DNA of 64,000 nucleotides from Methylobacterium sp. WL1. GTDB taxonomy: Bacteria; Pseudomonadota; Alphaproteobacteria; Rhizobiales; Beijerinckiaceae. Location: assembly GCF_008000895.1 (NCBI RefSeq), contig NZ_CP042823.1, positions 4,505,001-4,569,000 on the forward strand, written 5' to 3'. Below the pieces are notes generated by a model. It was given only the letters and a program-made list of their open reading frames with translations. It searched no databases and had not been told where the DNA came from. Within the stretch, counting starts at the first letter, position 1. Each line of letters starts with the position of its first letter. Positions 56,727-64,000 of this stretch are shown here, one piece after another. Both the position numbers and the translations under genes were made by a program.

Positions 56727-57197
56727 GTGTCGACGTCGACGAAGCAAACTGGCCTGCGGCTGGACGACCAGCTTTGCTTCGCCCTCTATGCTGCGACGAA
56801 TTCGGTCGTGCGCGCCTACCGGCCGTTGCTGGGCGAGGTAGGGCTGACCTACCCGCAGTACCTCGTCATGTTGGCGCTCTGGCAGGACGGCGTGACGGCG
56901 GTGCACGACCTGGCCGCCCGGCTGCAACTCACGTCCAGCGCGATCACGCCCCTGGTCGACCGGCTGGAGGCCGCGGGCTTCGTCATCCGGACCCGCGCGG
57001 CGGACCGGCGCATCGTCCTCGTCGCCCTGACGGAGGCGGGCCGGTTGCTGGAGGACCAAGTTGCGACGGCGCAGCAGGCCGTGGTCTGTCGCACCGGCCT
57101 CGGCGACCGCGAACTCGCCGACCTGCGCCAGGACTTGAAGGATCTCGCCGACCGCGTCGCCACAGCGGGCATGGCCCAGGGCGACGAGCCGGGCTGA
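56727..57197 (+). CDS. OhrR-like MarR-family redox-sensing regulator
   Basis: 156 residues, GTG start. The N-terminus LRLDDQLCFALYAATNSVVRAYRPLL with C17, followed by LTYPQYLVMLALW, is the signature of the organic-hydroperoxide-sensing OhrR subgroup, in which this cysteine is the sensor. The winged helix (LQLTSSAITPLVDRLEAAGFV, RAADRRIVLVALTEAG) is complete. OhrR normally represses the ohr peroxidase gene, but none is adjacent here. Instead a solute-binding protein with an in-frame UGA and selB follow, and an operator-like palindrome precedes it, suggesting autoregulation. Confidence 0.88.
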   Translation: MSTSTKQTGLRLDDQLCFALYAATNSVVRAYRPLLGEVGLTYPQYLVMLALWQDGVTAVHDLAARLQLTSSAITPLVDRLEAAGFVIRTRAADRRIVLVALTEAGRLLEDQVATAQQAVVCRTGLGDRELADLRQDLKDLADRVATAGMAQGDEPG

Positions 57198-57395
57198 GGA
57201 TGCCCCGCACCCAGACGTGCGGACGAGGCTCCCCGCGGGGACGAACTGAAACGCGAGGGTTCAACGGCAGCTTGGCCGGCGGCCCAGGCGAATAAATCGA
57301 GGGCCATGCGCAACTGCAGGCGCCTTCCATCCTGTCGGCTCGCGATGAGCCGGACGATGCCCGCACGCCATGCGGGTCGAACACGAGGAGGATAC

Positions 57396-58883
57396 ATGGA
57401 CGCGCAAGCGACCGGGGATCCGGGGGGCGGCCAGCCCTGGGGACCCCACAACACGGTGACGGTGGTCGACCCGTCGCCGGTGAACTGGCTTTCCATCACC
57501 TGGAACACGATGGAGGAAGCCAACCGCGTCGACCACGACGGCATCGGCCAGCCGAGCCTCGCCGAGAGCTGGCGCTGGCTCGATGGCGAGACCCTCGAAC
57601 TCAAGATGCGGGACGCGGTCTACCAGGACGGCGAGCCCTTCAACGCTGCGATGTTCAAGCTCGGGTTCGACAAGGTCCAGGAATGGACCAACCCGCACCC
57701 GCCTGGCGCCTTCCTCAACTTCGCCCGGGACGTGACTTGCGAGGCGGTCGACGACCGCACCGTGCGGATGCGCTTCCCCGGCGGCGACTCCGCGGCGCTA
57801 ATGAAGCTGCGCGGTATGCACCTGCCCTCGACGCGGTTCTGGAACGAGTGGGGCTTCGTTGACCCAAAGACGGGGTCGGCAGAAGGCCATTGGTGAGTCA
57901 TCGACGCGCCTGGTCCGTGGGGGACTGGCCCGTTTGTGCTCACCGAGGGCGTCTCGCTCATCGATAGCCGCTCCGACCGCGTGGTCATGGAGCCCAACCC
58001 GACGTACTGGAACCCGGCCCGCAGGCCGACGGTCCGGATCGTCTACGACAACGTCATCGGCAAGGACGAGGGCATCAAGTCGGTCGCGGTCGGTGACGGC
58101 CAGGTCGACGTAGTGTTCGACCTGACGCCGGACGAGGCGAAGTCCTTCCCGGACAGTGCGCACGGGAGAATCCAGACGAAGAAGGCGAAGGCGATCCTCA
58201 CGGGTGTCTTCAACGAGAACCGTCCGGACTCGCCTTGGCGCAACCCGGAGGCCCGCCGGGCGATCAACCTCGCCATCGACCAAGCCTTCGTGCTGGAGCA
58301 CGGGGCGTATGGCTACGGCACGGTGATCCCAGCCTTCATCCAGCCAGGCCGCTACGGCGCAGACCCGGACATGAAGCCGATGCCGCACGACCCCGAGGGT
58401 GCCAGACGCACGCTCGATGGTCTGAGGCTCGGGGGACAAGAACTGGTCTTCGTCGCCTCACCCGCCTGGAAGGGCGTGGTGGACGCCATCGGCCAGTGCC
58501 TGGGAAAAGTTGGCCTGGGCTGCCGCTTCGTCAGCGCCAAGGACGAAACGCCGGCGGAGTTCGACGTCAAGCTCGAATGGTACTTCGACTGGACGCCGCA
58601 ATATCCGGTGGCGTGCGTGCACCGGGAGTTCTTCGGACGTGACGCGACCCTGCGCCAGGGTCCGGAGGATCCGAAGTTCGACGCCCTCTACGAGAAGCTC
58701 CTGCATACGCCGGAGACCGAAACGGAAGGGGTGGTTCGCGAGGTGGAGCGCTACCTGCAGGACGAGGCCAAAGCCCTGTTCCTGTACGCGCCCTACACGC
58801 TGTTCGCGGTGTCGAACCGGGTGGAGTTCACCCCCTACGACACCTGCATGTCCGAATTGGCCGAAACCCGCATCAAGGGTTGA
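57396..58883 (+). CDS. SBP family 5 protein with in-frame UGA at codon 167: candidate selenoprotein or nonsense-mutated gene
   Basis: From ATG 57396 (ribosome-binding site GAGGAGG just upstream) the frame has one TGA at 57894-57896 and otherwise runs to 58883, 495 residues in all. Both sides belong to one solute-binding protein (family 5): PSLAESWRWLDGETLELKMR before; GPWGTGPFVLTEG, NPEARRAINLAIDQAFVLEH and EWYFDWTPQYPVACVH after. The UGA follows SAEGHW and precedes VIDAPGPWGTGPF. Twenty bases later, 57910-57928 can form a 7-bp stem with a GUGGG loop, and selB is the next gene. No signal peptide, lipobox or permease is present, unlike the importer protein at 14882-16498. If UGA is read as selenocysteine, this would be a cytoplasmic, or unusually exported, selenoprotein. 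Otherwise it is a broken gene. Confidence 0.75.
57910..57928 (+). promoter_or_regulatory. Candidate bacterial SECIS hairpin after the in-frame UGA
   Basis: CUGGUCC pairs with GGACUGG (five Watson-Crick pairs and two G-U pairs) around the five-base loop GUGGG. The loop starts 20 bases after the UGA and has G-U at its first two positions, as bacterial SECIS elements generally require. The hairpin overlaps codons for the conserved GPWGTG motif, so chance folding in GC-rich DNA is a real alternative. Confidence 0.4.
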
Positions 58884-58893
58884 AGTCACTTCC

Positions 58894-58921
58894 GGCCGGC
58901 GCGGACTGTTCCGCGCCGGCC
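58894..58921 (+). promoter_or_regulatory. Perfect 12-bp hairpin between the UGA-containing gene and selB
   Basis: GGCCGGCGCGGA, loop CUGU, TCCGCGCCGGCC. It begins 10 bases after the stop of the upstream gene and ends 31 bases before the selB ATG. There is no U-tract after it, so it is not a typical intrinsic terminator. It may be a processing or attenuation site, or a SelB-responsive leader like the SECIS-like element upstream of E. coli selA. Confidence 0.7.
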
Positions 58922-58952
58922 ACACTGGGCTCCAGCACGAAGTCGCCAAGCC

Positions 58953-60872
58953 ATGATCGTCGTGACGGCGGGTCATATCGACCACGGCAAGACGACGCTG
59001 GTGAAGGCGCTCACCGGCGTCGACGCCGATCGGCTGCCGGAAGAGAAGGCCCGCGGGATCACCTTGGATCTCGGGTTCGCCTATGCCCGTCGCGGCGACC
59101 GCACCCTCGGGTTCGTGGACGTGCCCGGCCATGAGCGTCTGGTGCGTACGATGGTGGCAGGGGCGACCGGCGTCGCGTTCGCCCTCCTTGCCGTGGCGGC
59201 TGACGATGGCGTGATGCCCCAGACCCGTGAGCACATCGCGATCCTCGACCTGCTCGGCCTCGGACATGGGGTCGTGGCGGTCACCAAGAGCGACACGGTG
59301 GACCCGGCACGACTCGTGGCGGTTCGCCCGGAAATCCGCGCGGCACTGACTGGGACCGGCCTCGCCGATGCGCCCATCGTCGCCTGTTCGTCTTTGTCCG
59401 GAGCCGGCATCCCCGAGCTTGCGGCCTTGCTGGACGCCGCTGCGGCCACGCCCGCTGTGGTCCGACCGACGCAACGAGGCTTCCGTCTGGCGGTCGACCG
59501 CTCCTTTACGATCTCGGGGGTCGGCATCGTGGTCACCGGGGCCGTGCATGCCGGCACCGTGCGCGTTGGCGACCGCCTGCTGGCCTCCCCGGGCGGACAG
59601 GAGGTGCGGGTGCGGGGCATCCGCGCCGAGGATCTCGTGACCGATGAGGCCGGCGCCGGGCAGCGCTGCGCCCTGAATATCGTCGGCCCGCGCCTGTCGA
59701 AGGGGGATATCCATCGCGGGGACTGGATCCTCGCACCAGCGCTGCATGGACCGACCCTACGTCTCGATGTGACGCTGCGCCTGCTGCCCAGCGAAAAGCG
59801 GGCCCTCCGCCATCGAACGCCCGTCCAGGTGCACCACGGCGCAGGCTTGGTCACCGGACGGATTCTCCTCCCGGAAGGCGTCGTCGTCGAGCCTGGCGGC
59901 TCGGCTAGAGCGCAGATCGCCCTCGATGCGGGACTTGGGGCGCTTCACGGCGACCGCTTCATCCTGCGCGACATCTCCGCCTCGCGCACCTTGGGCGGAG
60001 GCACCATCGTCGACATCGACGGACCGCGACGCGGAGCCTGGTGGGAGGAGCGGCAGGCGATGGTCCGCGCCCTCGACCGAGCCGACGATGGGCACGCGCT
60101 CGACGGCCTGCTCGAAGCCAGCCCGGTCGAGGTGGATCTCGGTCACTTCGCGCGGTCACGCAACGTTTCCGCGGCGGCCATGGACGCCCTTGCAGACACC
60201 CTCGGCGTCATGGTGGTGGAGACGCCCCGCGGTCCGCTCGGTTTTTCAAGGACGCGCATGAACGGCATCCGCAGTGCCGTCCTCGCGTTGCTCGACGACA
60301 CGCATCGGATCGAGCCCGACAATCCGGGTCTATCCCAGGAGGAAGTCGCGGCAGGCATTCCCACTCGACATCGCAGGGTCTTGCCCCCCATCCTCGATGC
60401 ACTGGTTCGCGACGGTACGGTCGCGCGTCGCGGCAACCACCATCATCGCCCCGGGCACGTCGTCCGCCTGAGTCCCGAGGATGCGCTGCTTCACGATGAG
60501 ATACGCACGATCCTGGAGGCGGCCGGACTCGATCAGCCGCGCCTGGCCGAACTTGCACAACGCGTGGGCAGTGACCCGGACACCTTGCGTGGCCTTCTCG
60601 ATCGGCTCGGCCGCATCGGCTGGCTGCAGCGCATCTCGAAGCATTACTACATTCTGCCCAGCGTCCTGATCGAATTGGTGGATCACGCCCGGGCGGTGGC
60701 CAGCGCACACCCTGAAGCGCTTCTCACCGTAGGGCAGTTTCGCGAAGCAACCGGGATCGGCCGGAACATCACGATGCCGATCCTGGAATACTTCGATGCG
60801 CAGGGTCTGACGATGCGTGTCGCTGAGGGGCGCCGCGTTCGACAAGAAGCGTTCACACCAAACAAATCTTAG
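58953..60872 (+). CDS. selB: Selenocysteine-specific translation elongation factor SelB
   Basis: 639 residues (E. coli 614). The GTPase domain has G1 [10 protein letters not shown] (6-15), G3 DVPGHE (56-61) and G4 TKSD (111-114). Translation-factor beta-barrel domains follow ([34 protein letters not shown]). The C-terminal ~270 residues are winged-helix repeats ([28 protein letters not shown] and [18 protein letters not shown]), which bind SECIS RNA in known SelB proteins. It delivers Sec-tRNA to UGA codons. The genome should therefore encode selA, selC, selD and at least one selenoprotein, classically formate dehydrogenase. None of those is in this window. Confidence 0.97.
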   Translation: MIVVTAGHIDHGKTTLVKALTGVDADRLPEEKARGITLDLGFAYARRGDRTLGFVDVPGHERLVRTMVAGATGVAFALLAVAADDGVMPQTREHIAILDLLGLGHGVVAVTKSDTVDPARLVAVRPEIRAALTGTGLADAPIVACSSLSGAGIPELAALLDAAAATPAVVRPTQRGFRLAVDRSFTISGVGIVVTGAVHAGTVRVGDRLLASPGGQEVRVRGIRAEDLVTDEAGAGQRCALNIVGPRLSKGDIHRGDWILAPALHGPTLRLDVTLRLLPSEKRALRHRTPVQVHHGAGLVTGRILLPEGVVVEPGGSARAQIALDAGLGALHGDRFILRDISASRTLGGGTIVDIDGPRRGAWWEERQAMVRALDRADDGHALDGLLEASPVEVDLGHFARSRNVSAAAMDALADTLGVMVVETPRGPLGFSRTRMNGIRSAVLALLDDTHRIEPDNPGLSQEEVAAGIPTRHRRVLPPILDALVRDGTVARRGNHHHRPGHVVRLSPEDALLHDEIRTILEAAGLDQPRLAELAQRVGSDPDTLRGLLDRLGRIGWLQRISKHYYILPSVLIELVDHARAVASAHPEALLTVGQFREATGIGRNITMPILEYFDAQGLTMRVAEGRRVRQEAFTPNKS

Positions 60873-61029
60873 CTGTCGTCCCTGCCTGCGCGGACGGATC
60901 GAGCGTCGTTTGGGCGATCCGCGGCATTAGCCAAGGTGATCTCGAGGTATGCCGGGGCATGGCGTCCGACGGGCATCTTTCGCCTCCGGCCAAAGTCCAA
61001 TCCTTTCGATGGCGCTGACTGCTCGTCCC

Positions 61030-62745
61030 TCAATGCATGGTGGCAAGCGGGCTCAAGTGTGCGGCCCCAAGCGCTGTCAACGGGACATCCAAGGCGACGC
61101 GGAGGCCCGTCTCGGCGAAATCGAGGTCGATCTCCCCATCGAGTTCGCGCTCGACGCTGACTGCGATCAGCCGCGTGCCGAAGCCCCGACGCGTCGGCGG
61201 AACGGTGGGCGGGCCGCCGGTCTCCCGCCACTCCAGGAGGAGCCGACGGCTGTTGCCGGCATCGGCAATGACCGACCATGTGATCCGAACCTCGCCTCCA
61301 GGAACGGACAGCGCGCCGTGCTTGGCGGCGTTGGTAGCCAGCTCGTGCAGCGTCATCCCGAGGGACAGCACATGGCGCGGCGGAAGGTCCACGTCGGGAC
61401 CATCCACCACGAAGGTCGCGTCGCCATACCTATAGGGACCCAGCTCGTTCTCTAGCACCGCCCGGAGGGGGGCGCCCGACCAGTCGTCCCGCGTCAGGAG
61501 GTCGTGGGTCTTGGAGAGTGCGAGGATGCGTGCCTCCAGCCTCTCCCCCGGGGCCTCGCCGCCACGCGTCGATTGCCGTGCCAGGGCCTGGACCGTGGCA
61601 AGAGTGTTCTTCACACGGTGATTCAACTCATGCAGCATCGTCACCTGCCGTTCCTGCATCGCGCGGCTATTGCGGACCTCGTCGCGCAGGTCCGCCTCGT
61701 TGCGTTGAAGGCTCCCGGCCATCGCGTCGAGCTTGCTTCCGAGACGACCGAACTCGTCGGCGCCGTCCAACCCGGTCCGGGCCGCGAGGTCTCCGGCCTG
61801 CCATTTCGATGCCGTTCGGAGCAGGCGGTCGAAGGGTCGTCGAATGAAGACGCGTCCCGCCAGGAGCGCGGCGGCCAGGGCAAGCACGGCACCCAGGACG
61901 ATCAGCACCACGCCCCTGCGGGTGGCGGCGTCCACGTCAGCGAAGGCGACCTTTCGGTCGCGACCGACGGTCACCCAGGCGGACGACGCCGCGCCGCCGG
62001 GCTTGGCGTTGGCGAGGATGCGTTCGCGACCGTCGATGCCGAAGTCGACGCGGACACCCTCGCCACGGCTCATCACGATGCGCTGCCGATCCGGCGGCAC
62101 TGGTCTTCCGACCCAACCATTCCCGTCGGGATAGCGAACCAGGATGATGCCGTCCTGGTCCGCTACCGTCACGGAAGTGCTGGGCAGTCTCAGGTTACGC
62201 CTGAGGTAACCGTCGAGCCACCCGAGATCGACGGCGACGGCGAGCACGCCGACCGTGCGCCCCTCCGCGTCTGGTAGCGCTTGGGCGAAGTGAAGCGAGT
62301 CCCTGCGGGAGGCGTTGCCGCGGGCGTAGGTCCCCATCACGAACGTACCCTCGGCGACCGCACGGCGCTGGTAGACCCGGTCGGGCACGGCGTAGGAGCC
62401 GGGTGCGGAGCCGAGGCTGTTGCACACGACGGTCCCGTCCGACCGCGTCAGCGCGAACACCGCGAATTGCGGATTGTCGCGCACGGCCCGGCGTAAGTAC
62501 TCGGTGCAGCCCGAGGGCTCCATCGCACGGACCGCCGGGTCCTGAGCCAGGAAGTTGAGGGCTTGGCGGGCCGACTCCGCGACCTGCGAAAGGTCCTCGG
62601 CGACGGTCCGGGCCGTCGCCATCGTATCGGCGCGCACGGTCTCGTCGCGCGAGGTGCGCAGGGCGTGCTCGTTGTAGCCCTGGATCGCCAGCGCCGGTGC
62701 GAGGGCGAGCAGGACGAGAAGAAGGATGCGGGTCGTCAGGGACAT
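61030..62745 (-). CDS. Membrane HWE-type sensor histidine kinase
   Basis: 571 residues. One helix at the N-terminus (ILLLVLLALAPALAIQG), a dCache-like periplasmic sensor (FLAQDPAVRAMEPSGCTEYLRRAV), a second helix (VVLIVLGAVLALAAALLAGRVF), HAMP (RRPFDRLLRTASKWQAGDLAAR), then the DHp region with the phospho-accepting His in MLHELNHRVKNTLATVQALARQ and an ATPase domain (LGMTLHELATNAAKHGALS, GFGTRLI). The HRVKN and lack of the usual F-box place it in the HWE/HisKA_2 family, which often controls general stress responses. It overlaps the upstream receiver-kinase gene by ten bases. Confidence 0.93.
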   Translation of the reverse strand: MSLTTRILLLVLLALAPALAIQGYNEHALRTSRDETVRADTMATARTVAEDLSQVAESARQALNFLAQDPAVRAMEPSGCTEYLRRAVRDNPQFAVFALTRSDGTVVCNSLGSAPGSYAVPDRVYQRRAVAEGTFVMGTYARGNASRRDSLHFAQALPDAEGRTVGVLAVAVDLGWLDGYLRRNLRLPSTSVTVADQDGIILVRYPDGNGWVGRPVPPDRQRIVMSRGEGVRVDFGIDGRERILANAKPGGAASSAWVTVGRDRKVAFADVDAATRRGVVLIVLGAVLALAAALLAGRVFIRRPFDRLLRTASKWQAGDLAARTGLDGADEFGRLGSKLDAMAGSLQRNEADLRDEVRNSRAMQERQVTMLHELNHRVKNTLATVQALARQSTRGGEAPGERLEARILALSKTHDLLTRDDWSGAPLRAVLENELGPYRYGDATFVVDGPDVDLPPRHVLSLGMTLHELATNAAKHGALSVPGGEVRITWSVIADAGNSRRLLLEWRETGGPPTVPPTRRGFGTRLIAVSVERELDGEIDLDFAETGLRVALDVPLTALGAAHLSPLATMH

Positions 62746-63884
62746 GAGGCGCCGACCGCTTCCGGAAGGGTGAAGCGGAAAACGGTGCCTTGGTCCGGTA
62801 AACTTTCGACGGTCAACTCGCCGCCCTGACGCTCCACGAGGTCGCGGCAGAGTAGGAGCCCCAATCCGCTGCCGCGCTCGCCCGCCGTGCCGTTCGTCGT
62901 GCTGCGCCGGTCAAGCCTAAACAGGTCGGCCACCTTGCCGGCGGGCATGCCGACGCCGGTATCGGAGACCGTGATCTCGATGCCGCTCCCGGTCCGCTGG
63001 CCGGCGACCGTGATGGTGCCCCCCGGCAGCGTGAACTTGACCGCGTTACTGACCAGGTTGCGCAGGACCGTGGCCAGCATGTCGCGCTGCGCGCTTACGG
63101 TGCTCCCCTGGCACGCGATGGTCAGCGTCAGGCCCTTATCGGCGGCCGCCTCGGCGGCGCCCTGCATGACCTCCGCCGCCACCGTGCCAAGGGCGACGTC
63201 GGTGATGGTGACCGCCATCGTGTCCATCTGCAGGCTCGCCCAGGAGAACAGGCTCTCCAGAAGCGCGTAGGCCTGGGTCGCGGCTTGATTGATGCCCTTG
63301 GCACGACGCTCGATGGAGGCGTGGTCCCGCTTCGCCACCGCCTTCCCCAGGACCTCCGACAGTCCGAGCAGCGACTGGAACGGGTTGCGCAGATCGTGGG
63401 CGATGATCGAGAAGAGCAGCGTCTTCTGGCGGTTGAGGGTGTCCAGCTCCAGCGACTTCGCTTCGGCCTCGCGCCGGGCCTCGTCGAGCTTCGCCTGGAA
63501 GCCGCGGCGCGCCTCAGCGTAGCGGATCGCCCGAGCCAGGCTCGACGGCGTCGCCTCCGCCTTGGCGAGGTAGTCGAGGGCGCCGGCCCGCATCAGCCGG
63601 AACGCCAGGTCCTCGTCCGCCTCGCCCGTCAGCATCAGCACGGCGTGACCCTCGCCCGGAAGGGCGAGGAGGGAGGCGAGCAGGTCGAAGGTGTCGACGT
63701 CCGGCAGGCGATAGTCGAGCAGGATGCAGTCGAACGCACCCTCCCGCGCCAAGCGCAGGCCGGTCGTGCCGTCGGGTGCCTCGGTCAGGTCGTGCTTCAG
63801 CCCCGACTTTTTCAGGGCGCGGCGCACGGACGTCCGGTCGACGGCGTCGTCGTCGATCAGCAGGATGCGTGTGGGGGATTCCAC
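62736..63884 (-). CDS. Response-regulator/histidine-kinase hybrid (receiver first, HisKA kinase second)
   Basis: 382 residues. An N-terminal receiver domain (MESPTRILLIDDDAVDRTSV, phospho-acceptor D57 in LLDYRLPDV) is followed by a coiled region and HisKA/HATPase domains: H163 in IIAHDLRNPFQ, N-box LRNLVSNAVKFT, G1 SDTGVGMPA and GSGLGLLLCRDLVERQ. No membrane segment, so it is cytosolic. The reverse domain order (receiver before kinase) is typical of phosphorelay intermediates. It likely works with the downstream HWE kinase gene and the truncated response regulator upstream. Confidence 0.94.
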   Translation of the reverse strand: MESPTRILLIDDDAVDRTSVRRALKKSGLKHDLTEAPDGTTGLRLAREGAFDCILLDYRLPDVDTFDLLASLLALPGEGHAVLMLTGEADEDLAFRLMRAGALDYLAKAEATPSSLARAIRYAEARRGFQAKLDEARREAEAKSLELDTLNRQKTLLFSIIAHDLRNPFQSLLGLSEVLGKAVAKRDHASIERRAKGINQAATQAYALLESLFSWASLQMDTMAVTITDVALGTVAAEVMQGAAEAAADKGLTLTIACQGSTVSAQRDMLATVLRNLVSNAVKFTLPGGTITVAGQRTGSGIEITVSDTGVGMPAGKVADLFRLDRRSTTNGTAGERGSGLGLLLCRDLVERQGGELTVESLPDQGTVFRFTLPEAVGASCP

Positions 63885-63898
63885 GTGTCTGCCGAGCT

Positions 63899-64000
63899 CT
63901 ATTGCGGGAACTCGACCACCTTCCAGAAGTGCTCCAGCATGGAGACCGCCTCCATGAAGGTGTTGGCCGGATCGCGTTTAACGATGTAGCCGGCTACGTT
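63899..64000 (-). CDS. C-terminal end of a response regulator, cut by the window edge
   Basis: The last 33 residues are visible before a TAG at 63899-63901: NVAGYIVKRDPANTFMEAVSM and a C-terminal FWKVVEFPQ. This is the characteristic end of CheY/Rcp1-type receiver proteins that follow phytochrome-like kinases. It stops 14 bases before the receiver-kinase gene on the same strand, so the three genes probably form an operon. Confidence 0.8.
   Translation of the reverse strand, partial: NVAGYIVKRDPANTFMEAVSMLEHFWKVVEFPQ

Noticed and set aside
58855..58905. Possible tRNA-Sec on the minus strand (GACTTCAA-like anticodon sequence)
   Set aside because: The bases around it do not form anticodon, acceptor or T arms; it is the stop-codon region of the UGA-containing gene.
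60869..61279. Minus-strand frame of about 136 codons after selB
   Set aside because: Out-of-frame reading of the histidine kinase C-terminus; no protein features.

Overview
This is about 64 kb of GC-rich DNA that looks like an alphaproteobacterial chromosome of the order Hyphomicrobiales, most likely Methylobacterium or a close relative. I infer this from a mesaconyl-CoA hydratase (ethylmalonyl-CoA pathway), the rhizobial-type cellulose accessory proteins BcsS and BcsN, DUF6894, MEKHLA and DUF4118 proteins, and HWE-type kinases. No rRNA is present. One tRNA gene, tRNA-Ala(CGC), lies at 35294-35369.

Layout. 1-3540 (minus): a three-subunit molybdenum aldehyde/xanthine-type oxidoreductase, catalytic subunit cut by the window edge. 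3798-7849: M20 peptidase, ParA-like ATPase and a frameshifted royal-jelly/dopachrome-tautomerase-type protein. 8.6-10.6 kb: an AT-rich island with an AraC regulator and two small ORFs. 10.6-16.5 kb (minus): a complete peptide ABC importer whose last gene runs on into a dispersed repeat. 16.8-21.4 kb (minus): RND efflux pump and adaptor with no outer-membrane factor. 22-35 kb: scattered envelope and regulatory genes (GIN-domain protein, L,D-transpeptidase, Tsx-like porin, two related AraC regulators, a broken MFS transporter, a diguanylate cyclase, a small beta-barrel, mcd, YggT). 35.3-39.5 kb: tRNA-Ala, a hidden small membrane protein, a DUF3489/DUF2924/serine-recombinase module and an ISL3 remnant. 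40.5-53.4 kb: the cellulose locus (bcsS; a hybrid kinase divergent from bcsA-bcsB-bcsZ-TPR-bcsN). 54.1-56.3 kb: an IS91-type element with a tyrosine recombinase. 56.7-60.9 kb: an OhrR-like regulator, an extracytoplasmic-type solute-binding protein with one in-frame UGA, and selB. 61-64 kb (minus): an HWE histidine kinase, a receiver-kinase hybrid and the end of another response regulator.

The most interesting locus is 56.7-60.9 kb. The solute-binding-protein gene has a single in-frame TGA at 57894-57896. Twenty nucleotides after it a hairpin can form whose loop begins GU, which meets the general geometry of bacterial SECIS elements. The next gene is selB, the elongation factor that decodes UGA as selenocysteine. 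The gene may therefore encode an unrecognised selenoprotein. The competing explanation is a nonsense mutation or a base error.

That competing explanation matters because six other genes here are broken by one-base shifts. Four of these can be placed at a G/C homopolymer: three in runs of 4 to 6, and the one at 6.8 kb at a G4 run. The other two lie in C-rich stretches. This pattern looks more like consensus errors than true decay.
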